DNA of 64,000 bases from an uncultured Thermoanaerobaculia bacterium. Lineage in GTDB: Bacteria > Acidobacteriota > Thermoanaerobaculia > Multivoradales > Multivoraceae. Position numbers and translations under genes: made by a program. Below are positions 1 through 9,235 of this stretch, piece by piece. The DNA is taken from assembly GCA_951813015.1 (NCBI GenBank), contig CATOTG010000006.1:897501-961500 (forward strand), in the 5' to 3' direction. How positions within the stretch are numbered: position 1 is the stretch's first letter; every line of letters begins with the position of its first letter. The notes under the pieces were generated by a model, which worked only from the letters and a program-made list of their open reading frames with translations, made no database searches and was not told the DNA's origin.

Positions 1-1746
<1,746 letters not shown>

Positions 1747-1892
1747 ATCTTCGAAGATTGCTGCACTCGGGACTTGGACGCTTAGGTTTTCCGTGAGAGA
1801 TCGTGAAGGATCTTGTCAGGGAGATGACACCTTGGAAGGATTCGATTCAGGGCGGAGCCCCGGTTCAGGGGCTTTGCCGGATTTTCCGGGAT
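1747..1892 (+). other. 23S-5S transcribed spacer
   Basis: This 146-base spacer of the rrn operon has no cloverleaf, CCA end or T-loop GTTCRA in the right setting, so I see no tRNA here. The sequence just before the 5S gene is rich in GGGGC/GCCCC and CCGG complementary segments, which would allow the processing stem expected around the 5S rRNA. Confidence 0.7.
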
Positions 1893-2010
1893 TTCCGGTG
1901 GCCGTAGCGCGGGGGAAACACCCGTTCCCATTCCGAACACGGCAGTTAAGCCTCGCAGCGCCGATGGTACTGCACCGGCGACGGTGTGGGAGAGTAGGTC
2001 GTCGCCGGGA
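1893..2010 (+). rRNA. rrf: 5S ribosomal RNA
   Basis: This is a 118-base 5S rRNA. The conserved loop block CCCATTCCGAACACGG lies at 1926-1941 and is followed by the AGTAGGTCG-type 3' segment. Ends were set by pairing TTCCGGTG (1893-1900) with CGCCGGGA (2003-2010), which gives eight consecutive pairs including G-U. It follows the 23S gene in the same direction, as expected for a standard rrn operon. Confidence 0.95.
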
Positions 2011-2017
2011 TCCTTCT

Positions 2018-2054
2018 GGCCCCCGGTGGGTTCACGCCCACCGGGGGCCTTTTT
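2018..2054 (+). terminator. rrn operon intrinsic terminator
   Basis: A perfect 13-bp stem (GGCCCCCGGTGGG at 2018-2030 with its complement at 2037-2049) has a six-base loop and is followed at once by TTTTT. This is a strong Rho-independent terminator seven bases after 5S. Confidence 0.95.
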
Positions 2055-2133
2055 CGTTCAGACGGACCGGACGGCTTTCTGCGTCCCGAGCGAGCGAGGT
2101 TGAGGGGTTCGGCTTTGCGTCCCGCTGGCTTCA

Positions 2134-2383
2134 GCAGCCCGTGACAGAAGTCGCGCTGCATTTGAGCGGCCAGGCATCCGGCCCCGGCATCGTGCCATCC
2201 GGGTGCTCGATGACTCGCACCGGGAGGTGGGGCGCGTGTGGCGCGGAACGCGCCACACGGGCTCAGCTCCTCGGTCGCCCTGGTTCCCGGGATTGCGGGC
2301 GGCCCGATAGGCTCCCTTGTCGCGCCTTGCCGAGCGGGCGCCTGGCCACTCTCGGTGGGACACGGACTTCTGCCGCGGGCTGC
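2134..2383. mobile_element. MITE-like element, copy 1 (250 bp)
   Basis: This non-coding 250-bp element is bounded by 19-bp terminal inverted repeats. The left end reads GCAGCCCGTGACAGAAGTC; the right end is its reverse complement with two mismatches. It carries an internal perfect hairpin, CGTGTGGCGCG-GAA-CGCGCCACACG, near its middle. A second copy in the same orientation lies at 13268-13516; by hand alignment I count about 18 differences, one of them an indel. There is no coding capacity and no obvious target-site duplication. It fills the gap between the rrn terminator and the convergent VWA-protein gene, and its right end touches that gene's stop codon. Confidence 0.85.
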
Positions 2384-4927
2384 TTAGGGGTAGTAGCCGC
2401 TCATCGTGTTTGCGGCGGCGTTCGGCTTGCGAACGTCGACCTTGATACGCCTGAACCCGTCGTCTTCCCGTGTGCTGCTTGATTGGTAGGCCAGGAAGTA
2501 CTGGGACCGGAGTTCGCGCTGGACGTTGGCGTAGATCTCGTCGAGGGAATCCGGGTCGCGAACGAAGTAGCTCTTTCCGCCTGTCTGCGTGCTCAGCCGA
2601 TCCAGGCGGCGCCTGGCGCTCGCCTCGTCGATTCCCAGGCCGATGGCGTAGATGGTCACACCGGCGCGGCGGGCGTACTCGAGCGTATCCTCGAAGGAGA
2701 AACGGGAGACCTCGTCCTTGCCGTCGGAGAGCAGGAGGATCGCCCGCTGACCGGTAACGCCGGCGAAGTGGTAAAGGCTGAAGATGAGACTGTCGTAGAG
2801 AGCGGTCTGCCCTTCGGCCACCAGACCGGCCAGACCGCTTCCCAGTTCTCTCAGGTCGTTGGTGAGGCGGACGGCCAGTTGCGGGAAGCGGTTGAAGGTG
2901 ATGACGGCCGCTCGGTCTCGCGGCGTCACCGCCTGTTCGAAGAAACCCAGCGCTGCCCGTCGGGTGATGTCCAGGGTGTTGCGCATGGAGGCGGAGTTGT
3001 CGATCAGGACGCCGACGTGAATCGGCAGGTCGACCACGCGCTCGAAACGGCTGACGGTCTGAAGCTCGCCGTCCTCGAAGACGGTGAAATCCCCTGGTGC
3101 CAGGCCGGCGATTGGGCGTCCCCTGCGGTCGGTGACCGAGATGAAGAGCTCGACGAACTGGACCTCGATCTGTTCGATGTCGGACGGCGAGTTGATGAAC
3201 ACGAGATCCTCGGCCGTGTTGCCGTCGCTCAGGTGGGCGACGGCGCGCACGTAGGAGACGCCGGCGCCGGCGGGAAGCTGAATTGGCTGGACGAAGGGCT
3301 CCTGGTACAGCGTCGACGTGAGGTCCTCGTTCAGGTAGAACTCGAGCCGGTCCAGCGTCGCCCCTTCCGGCACGTCGACATCCGCTCGCGCCCGCAGGCT
3401 CGAAACGTAGCGTTCGCCCCGATGAGGCTCGATCAGCCGGACGCTGAAGCTGTGTTCGCCGGCGTTGATCGCGAGTTCGTCCCAGGCAAGCAGATCGCCC
3501 TCCTCACCGACTCCTTCGACTCGTAGAGCGCGGGGCCGCGGAAAGTCGCCGAGGTCGAGCTCGACGCTGAAGGGCGGGTGTGTCTTCCTCAGGACCTGGG
3601 CGCCGTCGAGCACGAAAGAGACGGCTGAGACCCCCTCGCCCTCGACGACCGCGTCGAAGCGCACCAGGCCCGAGAGAATCTCGCCCGCAGGCTTGAGAAG
3701 CCGGATTCGGACCGATTCGGAACCCACGCTGCTGGCCGCTTCGGCCAGTAGACGCTCGCCTTCGGCATCGGACCTGGGGAGTGGGGCGCGGTGGGGCAGC
3801 CTGGGTACGGCGACATCCCCTTCTCCGCGAAAGAATCCGCCGCCGTTGACGTCCTCGAGGCGCAGGATGAGCCGATAAGCCCCTGGGCGCAGGTAGCGTT
3901 GAAACGGCAGGAGCAGGCTGTGTCCGAGGTCGGAGACCTGACCTTCAGCGGCCGGGAAGCCGAACTTGTATCGGAACGACTCGAACAGCTCCTGGTCCCT
4001 GACGACTTCGCCCACCAGCACGAGGTCGCGCGATCGATAGCCGGCAAACTCGCCAACTTCTATCGCCGAGGGGTCCACACTGATGCGGCCCTGGACCACG
4101 GTACGGCTCTGAAAGCGGCCCAGGAAGTCGTACTCGACCTCCGCATGGAACAGTGGCGCGCCGGGAGGCAGGTCGGTGGAGGCGGCGGCAAAGGCCGCCA
4201 CCCACTCCTCGTTGCGTGGCCGGGGTCTGGACAGCACCCGCGCCAGTTGACTTGAGTAGTCGCCGCCCAGACTGCGCACCTGGGCAACGACATCCTCCAG
4301 GAGGTGGCCGTTGATACAGGCCTTCGCCCCCTCGACGAGTCCGCGAATGTCGCCGCGGCCCGGCGCCCAGACGCGGGCCTCGCCCAAGCCGCGGGCGCGT
4401 GCGAAGATCAACAGGAAGCGGAACCGCACTCGGTCGCTGCCCTGGTAGATCCAGATCTCGGCCGGGATCCTCGTTGTAGTGCATCGGACCTGGATGATGC
4501 GGTTCGGTTCGCCGTGAATGAGCAGCACCTGTGAGCGGGCGTCGGTCAGGCCGCCGTAGTTGGAACGTGCGTGGGCCACGCGTTCCTCCCAGCGCTCGCG
4601 CATTTCGTTGCGACCGGTCTTCGGAATCGGGTCGCGGACCTGCCAGAACTTCCGCACGAACGCGTCGCGCTGGTAGTCCCTCTCAAGCCGCAGGAAGACG
4701 TTCCGTTCTTCCGGGGTCATGATGGTCCTGACCTCGGCTAGCCACTCGGCGTGGCGCTTGTCGAGGTCGTCGCTTGCGGAGGTCCGGACCGCCGTCTGGG
4801 CGCCGTCCTTCCCCTGGGCTTCCTGCGCGCGCGCTGCAGCGTCCAGGACGGCCCCGCCTACAAAGCCGCCAAGGATGCCCACCACGATGAAGCCGTTCAG
4901 TCGGCTTCCAGGCTGGTGGCGCATCAT
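2384..4927 (-). CDS. exported GWxTD and von Willebrand factor A domain protein
   Basis: This 847-residue protein has an N-terminal hydrophobic segment ending near AARAQ, consistent with export. Residues about 55-200 match the GWxTD domain found in Acidobacteria and relatives (TPEER, FVRKFWQVRDP, LIHGEPNRI). Residues about 635-815 form a VWFA domain of the acidobacterial VWFA-related type, with a complete MIDAS: DNSAS near residue 640, the TALYD threonine and LLSDGKDE. The middle is beta-rich and Ig-like. The domains suggest an extracellular or periplasmic metal-dependent adhesion or scaffold protein, but the actual role is unknown. Two ATG codons start the frame. A TGG-TACGCT box at 4956-4964 is a plausible promoter. 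Its 3' end abuts the MITE-like element. Confidence 0.9.
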   Translation of the reverse strand: MMRHQPGSRLNGFIVVGILGGFVGGAVLDAAARAQEAQGKDGAQTAVRTSASDDLDKRHAEWLAEVRTIMTPEERNVFLRLERDYQRDAFVRKFWQVRDPIPKTGRNEMRERWEERVAHARSNYGGLTDARSQVLLIHGEPNRIIQVRCTTTRIPAEIWIYQGSDRVRFRFLLIFARARGLGEARVWAPGRGDIRGLVEGAKACINGHLLEDVVAQVRSLGGDYSSQLARVLSRPRPRNEEWVAAFAAASTDLPPGAPLFHAEVEYDFLGRFQSRTVVQGRISVDPSAIEVGEFAGYRSRDLVLVGEVVRDQELFESFRYKFGFPAAEGQVSDLGHSLLLPFQRYLRPGAYRLILRLEDVNGGGFFRGEGDVAVPRLPHRAPLPRSDAEGERLLAEAASSVGSESVRIRLLKPAGEILSGLVRFDAVVEGEGVSAVSFVLDGAQVLRKTHPPFSVELDLGDFPRPRALRVEGVGEEGDLLAWDELAINAGEHSFSVRLIEPHRGERYVSSLRARADVDVPEGATLDRLEFYLNEDLTSTLYQEPFVQPIQLPAGAGVSYVRAVAHLSDGNTAEDLVFINSPSDIEQIEVQFVELFISVTDRRGRPIAGLAPGDFTVFEDGELQTVSRFERVVDLPIHVGVLIDNSASMRNTLDITRRAALGFFEQAVTPRDRAAVITFNRFPQLAVRLTNDLRELGSGLAGLVAEGQTALYDSLIFSLYHFAGVTGQRAILLLSDGKDEVSRFSFEDTLEYARRAGVTIYAIGLGIDEASARRRLDRLSTQTGGKSYFVRDPDSLDEIYANVQRELRSQYFLAYQSSSTREDDGFRRIKVDVRKPNAAANTMSGYYP

Positions 4928-4955
4928 GCTGCCGCGGACCGGGTCACGGCGGGAC

Positions 4956-4964
4956 AGCGTACCA
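4956..4964 (-). promoter_or_regulatory. extended -10 for the VWA/GWxTD gene
   Basis: Read on the minus strand, this is TGG followed by TACGCT, an extended -10 about 30 bases before the ATG at 4927. It matches the TGnTAnnCT pattern seen before tyrA, gltA and the gene at 5127. No clear -35 is visible. Confidence 0.5.
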
Positions 4965-5037
4965 GCCTCGAACCCGGCCCGGGCGTTCCGCGGATTGGGG
5001 AGTCCGCCGTGATCTTCGTCGCCAACCCCTGGGACGT

Positions 5038-5046
5038 TGCTATACT
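5038..5046 (+). promoter_or_regulatory. extended -10 for the gene at 5127
   Basis: TGC is followed by TATACT at 5041-5046, a near-consensus extended -10. Transcription would start near 5053 and give a leader of about 75 bases. It is divergent from the promoter at 4956-4964 with about 75 bp between the boxes. Confidence 0.6.
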
Positions 5047-5126
5047 GCCGCGTCCTGTTTGACGTAGCGTGCGCCGGTGGCCGGCGCCTTCATCTCGACT
5101 CTCAGCATGGCGGAGGGACACATTCC

Positions 5127-5687
5127 ATGCCGATCAAGCTCGTTTCTGTGGTTCGTCTCACTGCGCTCCTGGTGGCGCTCCTCTGCGTGGCGCCCATCGG
5201 CGCCCAGTTGCCGCCGGACGCGGTCGATCTCGCCAAGGTGAAGATCCCCGAGGCGGTCAAGTCGACCGACCTCTGCCCGGTCAAGCTCGTGCCCTCCGCG
5301 GCTGACGGTGAGACCTGGACCCATGGCGGCGTGGAGTACCGAGGCAGCGAGGCGGGTGTCAAGGCGGCCTTCGACGGCGATCCCGACGCACATGCGGCCA
5401 AGGCGGCGCAACAGCGGTACGTCAGCAATTTCATGCTCGCGATGAGCACGATCTGGTGTCCGATCACCGACGAGGTGACGCCCGGCGGCCGAAAGCAGGT
5501 GGACGGCCTCGGCTTCACGTGGGAGAGCTGCTGCTCCTTCTGCGACGAGGAGATGAGGCCGGACAACTTCGACGAGGCCCTTGAGCGCCTGCGTGAGCGC
5601 GCTGTCGAGTCCTTCGAACTTACCGGCGGCATCTACACCGAGGGCGCCAGCAGCCCGGTCGAAGGCGCGATTCGGGACGATGTCTAG
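5127..5687 (+). CDS. exported cysteine-rich protein, YHS-like
   Basis: This 186-residue protein has an N-terminal signal peptide ending near PIGAQ. The start is set by a GGAGGGA ribosome site (5111-5117) about nine bases before the ATG; longer upstream reading is not supported. After the signal there are two loosely repeated units, each with a CP motif (LCPVKL, WCPITDE). The second ends in ESCCSFCDE. The layout recalls degenerate YHS metal-binding domains (CPxxG then CCxxC), so a periplasmic metal or redox role is possible, but this is inference. The cobalamin adenosyltransferase gene follows after 23 bases, suggesting co-transcription. Confidence 0.75.
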   Translation: MPIKLVSVVRLTALLVALLCVAPIGAQLPPDAVDLAKVKIPEAVKSTDLCPVKLVPSAADGETWTHGGVEYRGSEAGVKAAFDGDPDAHAAKAAQQRYVSNFMLAMSTIWCPITDEVTPGGRKQVDGLGFTWESCCSFCDEEMRPDNFDEALERLRERAVESFELTGGIYTEGASSPVEGAIRDDV

Positions 5688-5710
5688 CGCCGCCACAGGC
5701 TGACACTCCC

Positions 5711-6271
5711 TTGCCGCGGATAACGCGCGTCTACACGCGGACCGGCGATGACGGCACGACCGGTCTGGGCATTCGGGCTCGGGTTCGCAAGGACTCTGCC
5801 CGCGTCGAGGCGTATGGAGCGGTCGACGAGCTGAACTCGGCTGTTGGCGTAGCCGTCTCTGCCGGCGTCTCGACCCGAGTGCGGGGTTGCCTGGGCCGTG
5901 TGCAGCAGGAGTTGTTCCACCTCGGTTCGGATCTCTGTGTGCCCGCGGATGGCGACGCTCCGCCGGTTCCGCGCATCGAGGAGCGACACGTTCGCGGCCT
6001 GGAGAAGACGATCGACGCGCTGCAGGAGGACTTGGCGCCGCTGGAGAACTTCGTGTTGCCCGGCGGCTGCCCGGCGGCCGCTTCCCTGCACCTGGCGCGT
6101 ACGATCTGCCGGCGTGCGGAACGGCGCCTGGTGACCCTCGCGGCCACGGAAACGGTCGGCGCTCCGGCCCTGACCTACGTCAACAGACTCTCGGACGCCC
6201 TGTTCGTGATGGCCCGCTACGAGAACCGGATGCGTGGCGAGGCCGATGTGCTGTGGGACTCGAGGGCGTAG
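5711..6271 (+). CDS. PduO-type cob(I)alamin adenosyltransferase
   Basis: This 186-residue protein attaches the 5'-deoxyadenosyl group of ATP to cob(I)alamin to make adenosylcobalamin. It shows the PduO/MMAB hallmarks: the N-terminal TRTGDDGTTGL ATP-binding segment, VEAYGAVDELN, and the C-terminal RLSDALFVMAR helix. The length is typical for the family. No ATG fits; a TTG at 5711 puts the conserved N-terminal TRTGDDG a few residues in, as expected. It implies use of a B12-dependent enzyme such as methylmalonyl-CoA mutase elsewhere in the genome. No cobalamin riboswitch is visible upstream. Confidence 0.92.
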   Translation: MPRITRVYTRTGDDGTTGLGIRARVRKDSARVEAYGAVDELNSAVGVAVSAGVSTRVRGCLGRVQQELFHLGSDLCVPADGDAPPVPRIEERHVRGLEKTIDALQEDLAPLENFVLPGGCPAAASLHLARTICRRAERRLVTLAATETVGAPALTYVNRLSDALFVMARYENRMRGEADVLWDSRA

Positions 6272-6298
6272 CGGCGTTCCGCCGCGACGTAACCTGGA

Positions 6299-6529
6299 AT
6301 GCGCCTTCCGCGCCGCCTGCTCGACGTCGCCACCATTGGCCTCGTGTTCCCGATTGCCTCGGCGCTCGGCTTCCTGGCCGGCAGGGCGATCGGCGGCTGG
6401 TTCGACGCGGCGAATGCCGGAGCCCTGATCGGAGGACTCTTCGGCGTCGTGGCAGGCTTCTACAACGTGTACCAGGTGGTTCAGCGCCTGAATGCCGACG
6501 AGGAAGACGGTGACACGGACGGGCGGTGA
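6299..6529 (+). CDS. atpZ: AtpZ/AtpI-family F0 assembly protein
   Basis: This 76-residue protein has two predicted membrane helices (IGLVFPIASALGFLAGRAIG and LIGGLFGVVAGFYNVY) and a short acidic tail. The GR-IGGWFD loop between helices is typical of the AtpZ/AtpI family (F0F1-ATPase subunit, putative Mg or Ca transport/assembly role). It sits at the head of the F0 gene cluster. Its 3' end overlaps the following gene by 38 bases if that gene starts at 6492. Confidence 0.85.
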   Translation: MRLPRRLLDVATIGLVFPIASALGFLAGRAIGGWFDAANAGALIGGLFGVVAGFYNVYQVVQRLNADEEDGDTDGR

Positions 6530-6971
6530 AGCAGGGGACGGGGCAGGGCGCCCGGAACACGCAGGTCCGACCCGGTTCTTCGGCGGACGGGGCGGCAGCG
6601 AGGATGAACTTGCTGTCATGTCGAGGCGCGTCCTGCGGTGCTCGCTGGTGGTGACCGTCGTGGCGGGTGCACTGGCGCTGGTCTGGAGTCCGAGTGCCGC
6701 CCTGACCTTGACAGCCGCGGGGCTCGTCAGTAGTTTCAGCTTCCGCGGCCTGGAGATGCAGGTTCGCGCGTTGGAGCCTCGCGTCGACGGGCGCCTTGGC
6801 GCCAAAAACATCCTGTTCATCGTTCTCCGCTATTCGTTGTTGAGCGCTTTCATCGTTGCGGCCCTTCTTGTGGGGTCAAGGGAGTTCATCGCGCTGATCC
6901 TGGGTTTCTCGGTCGTGCCGCTGGCGCTGCTGATCTCGGAGTTGGTGGACCGGTTCGCGCCGGTTCGGTAG
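6492..6971 (+). CDS. atpI: ATP synthase subunit I (AtpI-like)
   Basis: This membrane protein of up to 159 residues has four predicted helices. They are preceded by a basic-to-acidic, low-complexity N-terminal region if the first ATG is used. The hydrophobic pattern, the position between atpZ and atpB, and the closing segment with a polar ELVDRF tail fit the poorly conserved AtpI family that assists c-ring assembly. The start is uncertain: ATG 6492 overlaps atpZ, while ATG 6618 would give a 117-residue protein closer to the usual length. The family call rests mainly on topology and context. Confidence 0.75.
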   Translation: MPTRKTVTRTGGEAGDGAGRPEHAGPTRFFGGRGGSEDELAVMSRRVLRCSLVVTVVAGALALVWSPSAALTLTAAGLVSSFSFRGLEMQVRALEPRVDGRLGAKNILFIVLRYSLLSAFIVAALLVGSREFIALILGFSVVPLALLISELVDRFAPVR

Positions 6972-7100
6972 CCTGTCGCTCCCCGTCGGCCGAGACGATT
7001 CTCTCCAGACTGATCGAAGCCAGCACCCCGCGCGCGATCAACCCCGTCCGTTCGAGCAGCGGTCCCCCCCTCTTCACTTACCCGAGTCGCTTCCAACGCC

Positions 7101-7823
7101 ATGGCCGCCGGAGAACACTCCATCCTCTACAAGCCCGTCAACGCCGCCTGGCAGGTCGGGGTGGACCTTGTCGGGGCAGAGGAGCAGCTGCCCCACGACG
7201 TACCCGATCACGTGGTGATGGCCCTGTTCGTCTTCGCCGTCGTCACGGTGCTGGGTGTGACCGTCTCGCGCGGCCTGAGGAAGGACGATCCCGGCAAGCT
7301 GCAGCAGCTCATCGAGCTGGTCCTGTCGTGGATGCGCAACCTGCTCGAGGAGACGATCGGTGAGGGCGGTTCACGGCACCTGCCTCTGATCGCCTCGTTC
7401 GCCTTCTTCATCTTCGTGAGCAACCTGTCCGGGTCGCTGTTCTTCCTGCAGCCGCCGACGCAGAACGTGAACGTGACCTTCGCGCTCTCGATCACGGCTT
7501 GCGTGCTGTACCACCTGTTCGGCCTGCGCCGGAACGGGCTGCGGTACTTCAAGCACTTCGCGGGACCGCTCATCCTCCTCGCGCCGCTCTTCATCCCGCT
7601 CGAGATCATCACCCACGCCGCCCGCGTCCTGTCCCTGGGCATGCGCCTGTTCGGGAACATCTTCGGTGAGCATCTCGCGGCGTCCGTCGTCTTCGGTCTG
7701 GTCCCGCTGGCCGTTCCGATGCCGATCATGGCGTTGGGTCTGATGGGCGCGACTCTTCAGACGTTCATCTTCATCATGTTGACCACCGTTTACATCGCCG
7801 AGGCAGAGGCGTCGGCACACTAA
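7101..7823 (+). CDS. atpB: ATP synthase F0 subunit a
   Basis: This 240-residue F0 a subunit provides the ion half-channels facing the c ring. The essential arginine helix is present ([13 protein letters not shown]), as are the family's PPTQNVN region after helix 2 and a C-terminal helix ending near the membrane surface. About five to six membrane helices are predicted. It starts at ATG 7101 after a 129-base gap with no clear signal. atpE follows after 16 bases. Confidence 0.95.
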   Translation: MAAGEHSILYKPVNAAWQVGVDLVGAEEQLPHDVPDHVVMALFVFAVVTVLGVTVSRGLRKDDPGKLQQLIELVLSWMRNLLEETIGEGGSRHLPLIASFAFFIFVSNLSGSLFFLQPPTQNVNVTFALSITACVLYHLFGLRRNGLRYFKHFAGPLILLAPLFIPLEIITHAARVLSLGMRLFGNIFGEHLAASVVFGLVPLAVPMPIMALGLMGATLQTFIFIMLTTVYIAEAEASAH

Positions 7824-7839
7824 GGGGACTTTCAGGAAA

Positions 7840-8163
7840 ATGAACAAGTCAAAGAAGCTGGTCTTTCTCGCGGCCGTGCTCCTCACCCTGTTCGCTGCTC
7901 CGGCGATGGCGCAGGACGGTGAGGGGGGCGCCAGCGCCGCTGATCTCGCCGCCCTCGGGGCCGGCCTCGGAATCGGCATCGCCGCGGCCGGCGGCGCAAT
8001 CGGTCAGGGTCGGGCAACAGGCGAGGCGTGCGCCGGGTTGGCCCGCAATCCGGGCGCCGGCGGCCGGATCCAGATCATGCTGCTCATCGGTCTGGCGTTC
8101 ATGGAGTCGGTCGTCATCTACGCCTTGGTCATCGCACTCTTCGGAATAGGGTTCATCGGCTAG
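7840..8163 (+). CDS. atpE: ATP synthase F0 subunit c with cleavable leader
   Basis: This 107-residue c-ring subunit begins with a signal-peptide-like segment (cleavage likely after APAMA, residue 24), followed by two membrane helices and the RNPGAGG loop. The ion-binding carboxylate is Glu89. Gln56 (in GQG), Ser90 and Tyr94 occupy positions equal to the sodium-ligand set known from Ilyobacter-type c subunits, although the threonine next to the serine is replaced by valine. Proton-type relatives usually have alanine after the glutamate. The sequence is therefore compatible with sodium coupling, which is inference. The operon ends here: no atpF, H, A, G, D or C follow. Confidence 0.95.
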   Translation: MNKSKKLVFLAAVLLTLFAAPAMAQDGEGGASAADLAALGAGLGIGIAAAGGAIGQGRATGEACAGLARNPGAGGRIQIMLLIGLAFMESVVIYALVIALFGIGFIG

Positions 8164-8168
8164 TGGCC

Positions 8169-8190
8169 GGCGCAGCGCGGTCGCTGCGCC
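8169..8190 (+). terminator. hairpin after atpE
   Basis: A perfect 9-bp stem, GGCGCAGCG with its complement, has a CGGT loop and begins five bases after the atpE stop codon. There is no long T run, so it may act as an mRNA 3'-end stabiliser or as part of a two-hairpin terminator with 8209-8257. Confidence 0.5.
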
Positions 8191-8208
8191 GCGCTTGCCA
8201 ACGCTGTA

Positions 8209-8257
8209 ACGCCCGCTTAGGGGTCACAGGGCAGGACCTGAGCCCCGGCGGGCGTTT
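8209..8257 (+). terminator. second hairpin after atpE with short T run
   Basis: The stem ACGCCCGC/GCGGGCGT encloses a 31-base loop that can fold further (GGGG with CCCC). TTT follows directly. This is a plausible intrinsic terminator of the atp operon. Confidence 0.5.
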
Positions 8258-8501
8258 CGCGTGCCTGCGGTCGGTGGCAGGCGCCTCAATCCCGGCACGA
8301 GCCGGCCATCTTGGCCGCATGGGACTTGAGGCGTGGGGCTCTGAATCGCCCCGCCCGGGTGTGCTGCCGAGCGGCCCAAACCCTTCCAGGGAGAAGAGAA
8401 AGCGTCCCGTTCGTTCTTGTCGCGGGACTTGGCATCGAATGTGCTGACCCTTGGCTGTCGAAAGGCGCCGCGGTCCAAACATTCGCGGCGGGGAGGTACA
8501 G

Positions 8502-9119
8502 ATGAACGCGATGGCCGATCACAGTGGTGGTTGGAACTTCGACGCCGAGGTGCTGCCCTTCATGGACAGCCTCTACAGCACGGCGTACCGGATGTCCCGA
8601 AACAAGCAGGACGCCGAGGACCTGATCCAGGAGACGTACCTGCGAGCGTACAAGTACTACGACAAGTTCCAGGAGGGGACGAACTTCAAGGCCTGGCTGT
8701 TCAAGATCCTCAAGAACACGTTCATCAACCGCTACCGCAAGCGCCAGCGGCAGCCGCTGAAGAACTCGTTCGACGACATCGAGGGCGCCTTCGAGTGGAA
8801 GCTCCTCGAGTCGCCGCTGACGGCCCGTGGTACGACGCCGGAAGAAGACCTGCTCGAGGGCGCCCTGGACCAGGACGTCAAGAAAGCCCTCGAAGCCCTG
8901 CCTGAGGACTACCGGATTGCCGTCGAACTGGCCGACCTGGAGGGACTGTCCTACCGTGAAATCGCCGACCGGCTCCAGATTCCTCTCGGAACGGTGATGA
9001 GCCGGCTCTACCGGGGCAGGCGCAAGCTGGAAACGGTTCTGCTCCGCTACGGGCGTGAGCACGGCTACATCCGTTCCGGCATGCCCCGAAAGATGCGGTC
9101 CAGGCAGGATGCTGCCTGA
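8502..9119 (+). CDS. ECF-type RNA polymerase sigma factor
   Basis: This 205-residue sigma-70 family regulator carries region 2 at about residues 20-90 (AEDLIQETYLRAYKY, TNFKAWLFKILKNTFINRYR). Region 4 is at about 125-185 (ALEALPEDYRIAVELADLE, YREIADRLQIPLGTVMSRL). The start at 8502 is set by GGGGAGG six bases upstream. It has a linker longer than usual between the two regions and a short basic C-terminal tail. No anti-sigma gene is adjacent; an M23 peptidase gene follows on the same strand, so an envelope-stress role is possible but unproven. Confidence 0.93.
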   Translation: MNAMADHSGGWNFDAEVLPFMDSLYSTAYRMSRNKQDAEDLIQETYLRAYKYYDKFQEGTNFKAWLFKILKNTFINRYRKRQRQPLKNSFDDIEGAFEWKLLESPLTARGTTPEEDLLEGALDQDVKKALEALPEDYRIAVELADLEGLSYREIADRLQIPLGTVMSRLYRGRRKLETVLLRYGREHGYIRSGMPRKMRSRQDAA

Positions 9120-9190
9120 GGATCGCCGCGCCGCTTTCCGCAGTTCCGGAAAAAAGTAGCTGCCTCCTGTGTCCAAGTCGCCTCCGAATG

Positions 9191-9199
9191 TGGCACAAT
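9191..9199 (+). promoter_or_regulatory. extended -10 for the M23 peptidase gene
   Basis: TGG followed by CACAAT at 9194-9199 lies 36 bases before the ATG at 9236. The leader contains a GGCCG-CGGCC type small stem. Confidence 0.4.
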
Positions 9200-9235
9200 A
9201 GCCGGCTTGGCCGCTCCGGCCGAATCGGCTAACTC

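Larger units (their letters stand above)
8164..8501 (+). other. 338-bp non-coding stretch rich in hairpins
   Basis: No gene is supported. Four stem-loops follow each other: 8169-8177 with 8182-8190; 8209-8216 with 8248-8255 followed by TTT; 8263-8268 with 8277-8282; and a long imperfect stem 8282-8293 with 8321-8333 enclosing a second small stem (8303-8307 with 8313-8317). The first two probably terminate the atp operon. The others may belong to the 5' region of the sigma-factor gene. No known RNA family is recognised. Confidence 0.6.

Noticed and set aside
1747..1892. A tRNA gene in the 23S-5S spacer
   Set aside because: No cloverleaf, T-loop or CCA end could be drawn.
2124..2393. Target-site duplication flanking the MITE-like copies
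   Set aside because: Flanks TTCA/TTAG (copy 1) and CTAG/CAGG (copy 2) do not match convincingly.
1793..2482. A 229-codon plus-strand frame across the spacer, 5S gene, terminator and MITE-like element
   Set aside because: It overlaps a 5S rRNA gene and a strong terminator; it is a GC-rich chance frame.
8209..8333. A known riboswitch before the sigma gene
   Set aside because: The stems do not match any riboswitch core I can recognise, and the gene is not metabolic.
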